Source: Nyssa sinensis (taxonomy: Eukaryota > Streptophyta > Magnoliopsida > Cornales > Nyssaceae). From it: a stretch of 64,000 nucleotides of DNA. Of the stretch, positions 1-11,228 are shown piece after piece (the first letter of the stretch is position 1; the number at the start of each line of letters is the position of its first letter). The position numbers and the translations under genes were made by a program. The notes beneath the pieces were generated by a model. That model did no database searches. It saw only the letters and a list, made by a program, of their open reading frames with translations, and was not told the DNA's origin. The DNA lies in contig CM018048.1 of the NCBI GenBank assembly GCA_008638375.1, forward strand, positions 50,933,675 to 50,997,674. The letters run 5' to 3'.

Positions 1-1229
1 ATGCTAATATATATGAAAAGTAGAGTTTTTTGTTTTTAATAACTAGAGTAATGATTTAATTGAAATAGAAATTCCTTAATAGATAAGGAAATAAAAATAT
101 AAATAAAAAAAAACGTGTGCAAAGAAACTTATTACAATACAACACAATTTAAAAAATATATATTAAAAACTGTGAACAAAAAAAGGAAAAAAAGAAAAAT
201 TGTAGGCACATGGAGATAATGTTTGGAAAACAAAAAATGTCATAAATGAAAGAAATTTCATAATTTTAAAACTAGTGCTTAATTTGTTTGCAGAAAAAAT
301 AATTAATTTATGTGTTATTTATTTTGCCTTAAGCCTCTAATTTTCATGAGCCGGCCAGCCTGAGCTGGACTTGGGGTTTGATTTGTGAGATTAACAGATC
401 AATAGAATATTAATTGATGCGTAATGCGTAGTCATTGATGTAGTAATATTCCAAATAGATTTGATGCGTTAAGGAATTCAAGTCATTATATGGAAGGGCC
501 AAGAAGGTTGGAGTTTTTTACTTTGCCCATGTATTTTTTTAAATTAACTTGTACACTTATTTTTAAGATTTATGTCGTTTTTAAAAACATATTTTAAAGA
601 AATATCTGCAAGGGTGTTTAACAAGTTTTACTTTACTGTGCATGGCTTTTAATTTTTCTCATTGACTTTAGTTTAGGGCAATTTGGGGAGTTTTTATATC
701 TTGAAAATTTGGTTAATAGAAAATAAATTTTAAAAAATTGATTATTGTATAATTATTTTATTATTTGAGTATTTGATAACAATTCTATAAAAATAATTTT
801 AGATGCGAATTTTATATTCCACCCATCATATATATGGTATATATTTGTATTGTGTAAGTGATGGACTCGGATGTAAGACTTGTTAAAGCCAATAAACTCT
901 TCAGAAAAACAAGTTGTTTTAACATTTTCAAAATTTTGTTTTGCAAACAAAATTTGGTGGGTACTGTTTGGCAGACGGAATTGTGTATAACATGTTGAAA
1001 GAAGTGTTAGGTGGTATATACATCTAGAATTGCTTCCATTTTCAGAGCATGTGAAAAATGGGAATTGTAGCTTTTTAGGAGAGAGTGAACAGAACATGAA
1101 TTTGTTCTAGGAGCCCATGAGAGATTCAATTGAGGTTACAGTTTTTTGTCTTTCACAGGTAACTTTAGTTTAATGTAATCTTAGCATAATAATTGTTTAA
1201 GTTCTCTTCGTACCCTTCTTAAAAAATAG
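1..1229. other. AT-rich non-coding part of copy A
   Basis: No coding sequence is recognised here. The ORFs present are short, low in complexity and not conserved as reading frames in the matching copy B sequence (31428-32660). The stretch around 300-360 (gccttaagcctc, then catgagccgg) looks like part of an old dispersed element also visible near 31200-31790, but I cannot name it. Confidence 0.5.
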
Positions 1230-1401
1230 TTACAACAATTTAATTGTTTTTTTTTAGCGAATTGTAAATTGGATCGTATTGTGATTTTGTCTTTTAATTT
1301 AAAATATAAAAAATTCTAAAAAACTTATACAACAAACCAAAAAAAAATTTATTGTTGAAAATTTTATTTTATAATGATTTAAATTTGTTAAAATTTTTTC
1401 A

Positions 1402-1408
1402 ATATATG

Positions 1409-1444
<36 letters not shown>
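1402..1444. repeat. (TA)n(TG)n microsatellite
   Basis: A compound dinucleotide tract of TA followed by TG. It lies inside the interval 1235-2593 that copy B lacks. Confidence 0.9.
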
Positions 1445-2041
1445 AGTGAATACTATTACAAATACAATCAAAATACATATTACATTTCAAATAAACACAT
1501 TTCTTTCTAATATTCTTAACATTCCACATTTTATAATAAGTAAAAATTTACATTCTCATTTTAACAAATCACAACGTTTCACATTTCAAATAACATTGTC
1601 TTAAACTGTATATTAGGGCATCCATTTTCTTGCTTGTGGGAGCCACGAAAGCATGCATGTTAGCTTATTCCATTCCTTTTTCAGCTGGACAGACTTCAAC
1701 TTCTCATAACAAAAATTAGTTTTGATTTATTTGACATCAAATTTGCTCCTCGACATATATAAATCAAATAAAACAAAAAACTGTATTATTTATTAACAAC
1801 CCACTGTGTTACAATAATTATATTGCTAGGTTTCAATCATGTACCAGCTTGGATCGTCCCAAAAAAAATGGACACAGCCAGAAAAGGGTAAGAAGAATAA
1901 TGAACTCTAAAATCCCTAACTAAAAATGGGGACTTCAAATATGAAAAAAGGGAGAAAAAAAAAGTATGAGAAACCAGTTACAACAAAAATAAATAAATAA
2001 AACTTGTTAATGTATGCAAATTTTTCTTCTTAACCACTTGG

Positions 2042-2524
2042 TTAATCCACATATTTGTTGGGAAGGTTCTCTCTTGACAGCTCTTCTCTCCATCCTCTTA
2101 TGACCTTAGCGATGAATTCTTCAATTCTCCTCTCTAAATCATCATCTTGGTCTTCATCGTCGTCGTCCCAGCCAACCTCGTCATCGCTACCACCGTCATC
2201 GTCATCATCTTCGTCATAACCGTCTGAATCATCGTAATGATCTCTATAATCACTGTCGCGCAGCTCTTCAGTTTGCTCTTCCTCTACGCCATAAACGTAG
2301 TGGAGGAAAGGCAAGAAACCGTCAACTTCATCAGCAGATGGTGCAGAACTTTTGGCAAGGATGACAAATATTACAGTATTAAACACCGAAAACACAAAAG
2401 CATGACTAGATGAAAGTTTAATAAGATTGTGATAAGAAGATGATAATGAAAAAGTCAGCAGCAGGAAAGAAGTAGCTGCACAGAGGGTGAGCAGCAGAAT
2501 TAAGAGTTCCCAAGCAAGTTTCAT
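2042..2524 (-). CDS. Small acidic membrane protein, DUF761-like C-terminus
   Basis: A single-exon ORF of 160 residues. Seen: an N-terminal hydrophobic segment (about residues 7-29), a second one (about 43-57), a long acidic stretch rich in D and E (about 90-130), and a C-terminal block LERRIEEFIAKVIRGWREEL (about 130-149). From memory, that block resembles the short C-terminal motif of plant DUF761-type proteins, which often follow one or two membrane segments in small unnamed proteins; the molecular function is unknown. A TATA-like run on the minus strand at 2601-2610 lies about 80 bases upstream of the ATG, which suits a short leader. The gene sits in copy A only: copy B lacks 1359 bp that include the whole ORF but keeps the TATA run. 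It could be an untested relic, but the uninterrupted frame and coherent composition argue for a real gene. Confidence 0.6.
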   Translation of the reverse strand: MKLAWELLILLLTLCAATSFLLLTFSLSSSYHNLIKLSSSHAFVFSVFNTVIFVILAKSSAPSADEVDGFLPFLHYVYGVEEEQTEELRDSDYRDHYDDSDGYDEDDDDDGGSDDEVGWDDDDEDQDDDLERRIEEFIAKVIRGWREELSRENLPNKYVD

Positions 2525-2600
2525 GCCCTGTGTTATGTAGAAACGGGTGTTGTTGGAGTCACTTTCTTTTTAATGAGGAGCTATTCTTTTACAGGTCTCT

Positions 2601-2610
2601 TATATATATA
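2601..2610 (-). promoter_or_regulatory. TATA-like run upstream of the 2042-2524 gene
   Basis: An uninterrupted TATATATATA run 77-86 bases before the ATG of the minus-strand gene. It lies just outside the segment missing from copy B, where the same run survives at about 32673-32682 with no gene behind it. Confidence 0.4.
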
Positions 2611-4439
2611 GTAATATCAGCCGCCATAAGTGGGTGCTTTCTCAGAAAATTAATTAACGTATATTCTTAGTATATATACATTGATATAGAGATTGAATTA
2701 GTCCATTTCTTTGTAGGAGTTAAAGCTTCCATGCAGAAACTAGGAACTTTCCTGGCATCCCTTTGTACAGTGGTCATGAGTTCCCTCTCCACCACAAGTC
2801 TGATTGAAAAAAGTTGACATTTATTAGATACCTCATCTCTTTTCCCATTCAGAGAGGGGGAAGAAAAAAAGGGTTGGAAAAGAGTCACCATCCCAGGTAG
2901 CTAGGTTTAGCAAAACATAACTTGGAGTTGGACATAAGCTGTCTCTGTCTGCCTAAGCAATTCGTAAATGCGTGCAATCCAATCTGTACATATACTTTTA
3001 ACATGTTCATGACTTTTATATGTATTGATATAATTTACCCATTTGTCCTGTGTTTGTAGTTATTACCAGATAAATTGGAAATGTAGTATAAAAATCCAGG
3101 TCAGGTTTTGTATGGCATTGTCTCGACAAGGTTTCCAATAGGAATATCATTGTCAGTGTTGAAAGTGGGGAATACAGATTTGAAAAAGTCATCATTTCTA
3201 TTATATTTTGCTAAATTCTTGAGAAATTTTTTTTTTGAATTTTCATAAAATGGCTTCAAAATTTCAGATTTTGGTGATTATTGCGTTCAGGCAGCTTGTT
3301 AATTTTCTTGGACCAAATCCCCTGCATAAGCCAGAGTACTCCAATATATGTTTTGCCATGCAAGTTCACAGTTGATGACAAAAACTTCCCATCATAACGG
3401 AGAGCGCGTAGTTGTAATTGACTTGGTAATATTCCCAATGTATTTGATGCGTAAGGAATTCATTTTGTCACTATGAATTGAAAGGGTCTAGAAGCTTGGT
3501 TTATTTAGACAGTTGATCGAAGTGAAATTAACCTGTTTTTATTAGTAAACTAATCTTGAGATGTGTTACCGTCAACTGTGAAGTTCCATATTTTGAAACA
3601 TAATTAGTGTTTATTTTGCATTTGTGCGAAATACATACCAATTACCTTTCAAAATTTTGAACTAAGCGACCAAGGCTAGCAATTCTCAAATAATTTATAT
3701 ATGAAATGAGAGATTTTTTATGTTGACAGAAGCTGACTTTGGCTGTAACTTACAATGATTGGGAGTAATTGACGCTAAATATTAAAAAAATGATAAATTA
3801 TACTGACATTTTTTAAAATTTATGACAATTACACTTACTTCTCTTGAAATTCTTGAAATTATACTGATCTTCCTTACTTTACAAAATAGTGTAAATATCT
3901 TCTTCCAGTTAATTTTTTTTTCTTCAAAATGATAAAACCATACATTTAATATTTTTTTTTTCAACTTTTTAAATTTTAACCAATTTTTTTTTTTAAATAA
4001 ATATTGATAAAAACCTTTAATTTATATTTATATAAAATAAAAATAAGTTATTTTACCTTAAATTTATTTTTAAATTAAAAAATTAATTTTTTAAAAAAAA
4101 AAGATTAATCAAAATCAGAAAAATAAAAAAATAAAAAGGACAATTTTATCATTTTGAATAAAAAAATTGACAGGATAGAGGATTTGTATATTATTTTGTA
4201 AAATAAGAGAGGTTAATGTAATTGTCATAATCTTCAAAAGAAATTCAAGTAATTTATCCTTTAAAAAAGAAAAGAAAAAGAAGTTTAATGAGAATTTAGT
4301 TTTATTGTGCATAGTAATGATAAGTATAATTGACGTAGAAGTCTTCATACTTGTGTATTTTATAGCACAAATTTTTTTTTTTTCCAAGTGAATGAGATAT
4401 CCAAACAGTCAAAAAAACTTGACTAATTTTTCTTTTCGT

Positions 4440-4573
4440 ATACAAGATCATCGTATTATAAGATCGTTTAACACTTGAATTATTAATCCTGACCGATGAC
4501 AGTCCTATACAAAGTCATCGCATTATAGGATCGTTTAACACCTGAATTATTAATTCTGACTAGTAACATACTC
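4440..4573. repeat. 67-bp tandem duplication, copy A only
   Basis: Two imperfect units start at atacaag (4440) and atacaaag (4507). The matching place in copy B (about 34470-34550) has one unit, so the duplication arose, or was lost in B, after the copies separated. Confidence 0.8.
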
Positions 4574-4942
4574 CAAGAATGTAAACAGTGATAATTGAAC
4601 TTGCGATTTCATAGGAATAATTCCTTTACAAGCAATTATTACTCCACTTGACAACCCGTTTTTAGGGTTTATAGCAGAACACACTAATCGAGGTTTTTAA
4701 ATTGTTTTTCTATGAACTTTAGCTTTCTTGCTATGTAGCTTTTCAATTCTAACTATTGTTTTAAGTGACAGTCTCACAGATAACATTTCAAGTTTTGAAT
4801 ATTATTGTCTTTTCGACAACTACCATGTGTGTTCAACATGGTGGTGGTGGTGGAAATGAAAATCAGCTGTCTTAAACTGGTGGTAGCCAGGAGCGGGAGC
4901 GGCAATGCAGTGGCCGACTTAGACTTTGGACATTGGCGGGGT

Positions 4943-5170
4943 AAAAATATAAAAAATTAAATTTAAGAAGACATTTTGTAAAAATATATAAAAAAAAATT
5001 AGAGAAAAATTCCTTTTTAAAAAAAAAAATTCATATAAAAAAGAGGTAAAAAAAACTAAAATATAAAAAATTAAATTTAAGAAGACATTTTGTAAAAATA
5101 TATAAAAAAAATTAGAGAAAAATTCCTTTTTTTAAAAAAAAATTCATATAAAAAAGAGGTAAAAAAAACT
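4943..5170. repeat. About 113-bp tandem duplication, copy A only
   Basis: Two units beginning aaaatataaaaaattaaatt, the second at about 5058. Copy B has one unit at about 34927-35045. Confidence 0.8.
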
Positions 5171-5215
5171 AAAATATAAAAAATTGGGGAATGTGCCATT
5201 GCCCCTACCCCAACA

Positions 5216-5245
5216 CCCCCCCCCCCCCCCAAAAAAAAAAAAAAA
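5216..5245. repeat. C15-A15 homopolymer junction
   Basis: Fifteen C followed directly by fifteen A. The matching place in copy B (35090-35112) has 23 C and no A run. Confidence 0.9.
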
Positions 5246-5431
5246 CCCAAGACAGCCATTGAATGCGACAATAGGGTTGTAACATTGTTGGACTGCATTG
5301 GTTAGTGATGGACAAAAAAAGCCCCTCTCTATTACTTTAAATTTTCTTAAAAGTAGTTTAAATGCATGCTACATTATTTATTTTTTAACTATTTAATAAC
5401 ATATACATGACGAGACATGTATTCAAATTAT

Positions 5432-5607
5432 ATTAAGAGAAATTAAGAAAAATATATAATGTTGAAAATTCTAATCTGGTTGGTGGTGTGTATTGACTTC
5501 GACATAGTTATAAACCAAGATTAAGAGAAATTGAGAAAAATATATAATATTAAAAATTCTAATATGATTGGTGGTGTGTATTGATTTCGACATAGTTATA
5601 GAAGAAT
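5432..5607. repeat. 88-bp tandem repeat, two units in copy A
   Basis: Units start at 5432 and 5520 with attaagagaaatt and contain ttggtggtgtgtattga. Copy B has three units of the same length (35301, 35389, 35688), the middle one split by an LTR-like insertion. Confidence 0.85.
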
Positions 5608-7400
5608 GGAAGGATGTTGAGAGCTGAGTTGAGCTACAACTCCCTCAAATTATAGATTTTTTTTTTATATGTAAAAGTTTGAGCTTTTGAAAATTAACAC
5701 ATTCTAAAATTTTGGTTCAATCCTATTTTTATCCAAAAATATGAGAGTTCAATAAAAATTAAAAAAAAAAATGAAAAAGGATCGTTCAAAACCAGTTACT
5801 GTGAAGATTGCTTGCATGTAAGTATATATGTTTGCATCAAGTAGCCAAAGATTAATATAAAGTTTGATTGTCTAATTGTATTTTACTTATTTTTGTAGCC
5901 TTCAGAAGTTCAAATTATTGACCACAAACTCTTCCCCTCCATTTTTCTGTTGATGAACTCCTAAATTCTCCCTTCTTAATCATCATTTCCTTTCCCTTCC
6001 AAAGTGCCACCACTGTGGTCATCTTCCTTTCCACCATTGCCGCTGCCTTGACAGTAATGATATGACAGTAGTTGTCATCATTGTCACCATCATTTCCATG
6101 ATGACGATAAAATGATCATCATCATCATTGACAATGTGGTCGCCATCACCCTTACAATCAAATCCTCTGTTATCCAATTCTTGATGGGCAGAAGCTTTGG
6201 AGAAGGATAACAATATGATGTTTGAGAAAAGATAATACTCGGCTCCATCCCAGATTGCCTAGCCACGTGTGTTCAATAGAATTGGTCATGTACGCAAAGT
6301 ACATCACTATCATACAACTCTATAAAGTATATCTTTATTAAAAAAATCCCTCCTACCTTATTTAGAACAAGTATTTTCCAATGAGAAATGCCATCCAGGA
6401 TGAGAAGGAAAAACAAAAAACATGCACAAATTTGAGGCAGATTGGCCAACATTTCTTGATAATTTTGTGAATTTAGAAGTATATTTGCTTTCACTAATTA
6501 AAATATTCTACGATAAAGAGAATAGGCAGAAGCTCAATCAGACATTTGAGAGACCTAATGAAAACTGAAAAAGGTTAACCCTGACTATTAGAAAGGCATT
6601 GATAAATGGATTCTAAGATCACCTTAACTCATTATGCATTAGGTAGTGTCCAGTGAATCTACAATTTCCAAGTGCATTTTAAGGCATTTTTAGGTCCCTA
6701 ACCTGTGCCCTGATGGCAACTTTTATCAAGTCTCAGTAAATTTTGGATATCATTGCCATCCAATAGGCCATGAAAGTTTCATTCTAAATGTTGGTGGAAA
6801 ATAATTTCTAGGGGCTCGGTCTAATGAAAAATAACAACATTTAGAATGAAATCCATCAACCATAGAATTGCAAGTATTCCTAGGGGCTTTTATCTTCCAA
6901 AAAAAAAATGAATGGATAAGAAGACAACCAAAGGGCTTGGTCCAAAATAGTATTTAGACACCTAAATGAATAGTTCAGATGTTCAAATTGGCATTCTTCA
7001 ATTTCTAATGGATAGTTCCATCATCACAAAGACAAAAGCAATGTATAGAGATGCCAGGGGAAACACAGAACTTGAAAATTTTACAAAGTTGGACAATATT
7101 CAAATCAGAATGCGTAACTCAGATGGAAGCCAACTCCAGGAGTAAATAATACATCGAAATATTCTATAGAACAACAACAGCTAAAGAAGCCCACCTAATG
7201 TGCTAACTCAATAAACTACAACACAGAAAGAACATAAACCTCCACTGGAAATCAACATGCCGGTACTAGTAAACAATCATAAGTTTACAGAAAAACGAAC
7301 AAGGGGAACTGGTGAAGTGAGATTTTCATCAATTAGAGTTTAAAGGTAAATGTGGTCAGTAACAAACCTCAGATGGCATCATTTGCTGAGGACCTTTAGA

Positions 7401-8103
7401 TCACTATCCGGGCAGAGGTATATTAATATCAGTTGGTTTACTCCTTGAGTCTGGAGGCTATGAAGACCAGTTATCTCCAAGGAAGGAAGAGGAAGATAAA
7501 AGGTTAGGTTTTGGGGCAGCTGAAGTGCGCTGCCCCTGCCCACCATATGGTTCTTCCATCTCTGCACTAGAAATAGGGATGGCACGCCGCAGTTGGTGTG
7601 GCAGCTATTATGGACTCGGTTTTCTGTTTCTTGGATTTTTGCTCATGCTGGTTTCCTGCTAGAAAACTGCCTATAACAATCTGATTTATAACAAAAATAG
7701 GAAAGATAATTACATTCATATCAGCTCATAACAAAAACGAACACATCCATAATTATAGTCACTCACTAAACATACATTCAACCAAGAGGGCCTTGTAGGA
7801 GACCCACAAGATCTTTCCTGCAATTAGCAGTTTCCAGCACCCCCACCCCCCCTCTCTCCAACAGGGGAAAAAAAAAAACACCCCAAAAAAAAAAAAGTCT
7901 GTCTCCCCGTGGAAGAAAGTTAGGAAGGAGGAAATAGAATACCTGCACGGGGCTGGCAGCAACTAATAAACCAGCAACTCCACCCCTACAACGCGTCCAT
8001 CTGGGCTTGCCAAAGAAACACTCATGCCACCAGATCTGTTCCTTATTCCTCCAGTCTCAGTTGGCATAAATGATCCAGTCAAGGAGAGTATCTCAAAACG
8101 GCC
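7401..8103 (-). pseudogene. AHL exons 4-5, truncated and frameshifted duplicate
   Basis: Copy of the last two exons of the AHL gene at 37502-47646, on the same strand. The exon 4 copy is 7943-8103 (161 bases against 162 in copy B): a C run at about 7983-7986 is one base short. The exon 5 copy is 7401-7680 (280 bases against 276): four extra bases at about 7584-7588 shift the frame again. A TCG to TAG change next to the normal stop is also present. Splice acceptor and donor dinucleotides are still in place. Exons 1-3 are absent from copy A, so this cannot make an AHL protein alone. It documents which part of the gene was carried by the duplication. Confidence 0.92.
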
Positions 8104-8379
8104 CTGAAAGAACAACAATGGGAAGAGATGGGGTTTGAGTCAATGACTATTAGAAAAAAGCTATGAGTGATGACAATCAACAACCAAAGACCACGATGAA
8201 GGTTTTCATATTTGAATGTTTGATTCCTTGGGGCAATACAAATGATACACAGCATAACCTCGTAACAATCCAATAGATGAAATAATTTTACTCACTTACT
8301 TATAAGGGTTTAGCATAAGAATTTAAAATTACATAGAACATCAAAGGTAGCATCAATAAGTGATGAGAAAGACCCATGA

Positions 8380-8786
8380 CCAGGTAAGATATTCCAATGG
8401 TTGGAGATCGGGCTGCCTCAAAAAATTGCATTTTTTGTTTGGGCAGCTGTATGGGGAGCAATTCTGATAACGGCAGGGAAGCAGAGGAACCATTGACCAT
8501 CTCCTTGTCCGTTGTAAGGTGACGAGGGAGGTGTGGAGCATGATGCTTTCTTTATTTGGTATTAGTTGGGTGATGCCGGCTACAATCAAGGATGTGTTAG
8601 GGGGTGGAAATGCAAAAGATTAAGGAAGGAGTCGAGAATAGTGTGGAAAATGACCCCCTCATGTATTATGTGGAGCTTGTCGACAGAGAGGAACCGACGA
8701 ATCTTTGAACGAGTGGATATTTCTGTAGCTTCATGCAAAAGACAATTTTTTGAAGCTTCATTTTTTTGTAGATAAAAGAACAATAT
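8380..8786 (+). mobile_element. LINE 3' fragment, left part (split by the LTR element)
   Basis: The plus strand encodes pieces of the C-terminal end of a plant LINE ORF2, for example PQKIAFFVWAA and then HLLVRCKVTREVW, the zf-RVT type region that follows reverse transcriptase. Frames are broken. The right part resumes at 18978 after the inserted retrotransposon. The uninterrupted equivalent in copy B is about 38500-39040. Confidence 0.8.
8782..8786. repeat. Target-site duplication AATAT, left
   Basis: AATAT directly precedes the left LTR and recurs at 18978-18982 after the right LTR. The empty site in copy B reads aacaatatcctttg with a single AATAT, which confirms the 5-bp duplication. Confidence 0.95.
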
Positions 8787-9334
8787 TGATGCAGCTATTT
8801 TTGGCTCGCCATGGAATCGCCCGTCACTGTGTACCTGAAAAGGAATGATAGATAAAAAGCTACCGGGAAAGGTTCCGGTGGTAACCTCTCCGATAGTTAA
8901 ATTAGTCTCTTTTTGTGTTTTCAAAGGTTTTGGCCTTTAATCAAGTATAATTCAGATGTAGACCATTTTTACATACCTTCTTCATGGAATTTATAGTATG
9001 GGGAAGCGGTTAGTTTGTCTGACAGGCGGTGGATATTCTGTTCACACTACTTTTCAACGTTCACGGCTCCCTTTACACGTGTACCTGTAGAACTGGGTTT
9101 TCAAACATGTAGCTCCTTTTGGCAGGGCTAGGACTCACCGCCTGTCAGGCTATAGCAATACAATCATGAGCCTTTCGTCATTCTTTTTGTCTCTTCTTTA
9201 GTCCATCGTTCCGAGGTTGGTATACTGAAGTTAACCTCGGTATACCCTTTCCGATTTTAATATATAAATAGAACTAACCCTTTCGGCACGTGGTTAAGTC
9301 ACCTGATGTAAGTAGAACCTTTTATGACGTATCA
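8787..9334 (-). repeat. Left LTR (3' LTR in sense direction)
   Basis: 548 bp, TGATGCAGC at the left edge and GACGTATCA at the right edge on the plus strand. Read in the sense direction it opens with a TACGTCA motif (9325-9331), a CACGTG G-box (9287-9292) and a TATA-like run (9261-9270) within about 75 bases, which suggests a very short U3. The TATA run could also work on the plus strand. Confidence 0.95.
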
Positions 9335-9338
9335 ATTA

Positions 9339-9347
9339 CTCCCCCTT
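9339..9347 (-). other. Polypurine tract of the LTR element
   Basis: On the minus strand AAGGGGGAG, followed four bases later by the start of the 3' LTR (TGATACGTC). This is where the primer for plus-strand DNA synthesis is expected and it agrees with the minus-strand reading of the element. Confidence 0.8.
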
Positions 9348-9584
9348 GAAGCCTTAGTTCTGTAACATGAACAGAACTTTGGTTTTAGGGTTTTTCTGAG
9401 GGATGATGTGTGTAGTCGCTTAAATCACTTTTCGAGGGGTGTGTAGCCGTCAGGTATAATTACCACGCGCATTTCAGTTTCGGGAACTGGAATAATTAAT
9501 TAATACAGCCGTTTATTAATTAATGGTTTCGAGATTTTAAATGGATGTTCGTACCGTTTCGTGTGAAACATTTAATGATGAATC

Positions 9585-9596
9585 TATTTATAAATA
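9585..9596 (+). promoter_or_regulatory. Candidate TATA box for the antisense gene
   Basis: TATTTATAAATA lies 216-227 bases upstream of the ATG at 9812. It is nearly palindromic, so its direction cannot be decided from sequence. The LTR TATA run at 9261-9270 is the alternative promoter. Confidence 0.35.
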
Positions 9597-10457
9597 GTTG
9601 GAGTGTTTATTTGAATTTCGTTTTTGCATTTCTAAAACAGTTGAGTAGTTTATGAGAGAAGAGTTGCGATTGCCGGCAAGCCTGTGATTTTCACTGTTCT
9701 AGACAGCATTTTTTTCTTCTTTACCTGGTAATTTCCATTTTCTTTCTCTTCTTTTTTTTTTATTATACTCTCCTCGATTCTTTTTCCTTTTCCTTTTCTC
9801 ATCCTTCGATCATGTCTGATCCAAATGTAGAGGGGATTAGGGTTGAACCTAGGGTTAGTAGTACAGGTGATCCTTTTCCTGTTTCTACTACTTCGTCTTC
9901 TCCATCTTCTGTCGATATTTTAGAATCCAGTGATGGAGAGGTTAGTGTATCCACTAGAGAAGAGGGAGCGAGTGCAATGACGAAGGGAGTTTTAAAATCA
10001 ATTATGAAACAATTCAACTTCCCAAAAAACGTAACCTGTAGGGTCCCAAAATCGACTGATCGTCCTTCTGATATAAAGAGGGGGGAGATCTGTGCTTACC
10101 TCGAATGGTTTGAGATGGGCATCCGTTTTCCCTTCCACCCCCTCATTACAGAATTTTTTAGGTGGTATAATATATGTCCGGCCGAACTCAACGTAAATAG
10201 CTAGAGGCAACTATTAGCCTTCATAGTCCTAGGTCATTTGAATAAGGTTCAGGTAGATTTGGACCTTATTCGTAGTCAGATGGAAATGAAACATCTGAGT
10301 GTAGAGAGGCTATATTATACATGCTTCGATCAGAGGTTTAGACCTCTGACCTCGGTACCTTCTTCTAACAAAACGTGGAAGAAATGGTACTTCTTCGTTG
10401 GAGGAGGTTGGGGGCGAGAAGATATGAGTCTTTTTCCTCGGTACTCCGGCCCAAAGG

Positions 10458-10540
10458 GTGAGTCTTCAGAGGTTGTGAGTTTGATAGTTTCTTATATAAA
10501 TGTGTTTAGCTAATAATTTTTCTGATATGTTGTTTTGCAG
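10458..10540 (+). other. Predicted intron 1 of the antisense gene
   Basis: GTGAGT donor and TTTTGCAG acceptor, 83 bp, T-rich before the acceptor. Without splicing the frame ends at 10513; with splicing it continues into RRKWKKAEFTPEIEERYRRL. Not tested against RNA. Confidence 0.75.
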
Positions 10541-11154
10541 ATAGAAGGAAGTGGAAGAAAGCTGAGTTTACTCCCGAGATTGAGGAGAGATACCGACGTC
10601 TACTACAACCAATTCTCCGACCACACTATCTCATCTTGTCTCCAAAGAATCTGATGGCTGCGGGTTTGACCAAAGAGGAGGCCGCTGCTATAAAAAAGAG
10701 CATTCTATCGGCTTGCATCCCTCCTTCCAATAAGACAAAGGCTGGGGATCCACCTGTGGCCCCAGCAACTCAGCCAGCAAAAAAGAAGAGGAGGCTGATA
10801 TCCCGAGCTAAGCGGAAGGCTTTCCGTCCTTCTACTTCGACTCCCGAGGAGGTCCCTCAACCCGAGGAGGATACTGGTGCCGATGTCAGGCCGACAACTG
10901 AACCGTTACCAACTGAAGAGGTCCCAGCCGCCACCGAGGTTCCTGAGCCTACCGAGATGGGGGAGGCGAGGAATAAGGCCCCTGTTCAGCAATCGGAAAG
11001 GCCAGAGAGTGCCAATGCGATCCCTCTTCATCCGTCTGAAGCCTCTTCGGGTACAGAGGCGATGAAGTTGGCGTTAAAGGCGGCCCTCCCGCCTGGGTTC
11101 TCTGGCCAAAGTACCAGAAAAGTGCTAGGTGATTTGATGATGGGTTACACCAGG

Positions 11155-11228
11155 GTAAGTCTTTTTTCATTTGTTTTTTATTCTGTACCCGTGTACCTCA
11201 TTTCTAATCGTCTTCCTCATGTTGGTAG
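11155..11228 (+). other. Predicted intron 2 of the antisense gene
   Basis: GTAAGT donor, long T-rich stretch, TTGGTAG acceptor, 74 bp. It joins the proline-rich part in frame to the coiled-coil part (ACC AGG / GGT CTT CGG). Confidence 0.75.

Larger units (their letters stand above)
2611..7400. other. Non-coding part of copy A
   Basis: AT-rich sequence matching copy B (32683-37501). No gene is recognised. The region holds three tandem duplications (listed separately) and a C/A homopolymer junction at 5216-5245. ORFs around 6019-6213 (and 36020-36268 in copy B) come from a GAT/CAT-rich stretch, are not preserved between the copies, and I do not call them. Confidence 0.6.

Noticed and set aside
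6019..6213. ORF with D-rich stretch, and its copy B equivalent at 36020-36268
   Set aside because: Low-complexity GAT/CAT sequence. The two copies do not keep the same reading frame.
7379..7585. Minus-strand ORFs at 7379-7585 and 37441-37668 as genes
   Set aside because: They are other-frame shadows of AHL exon 5 and its broken copy.
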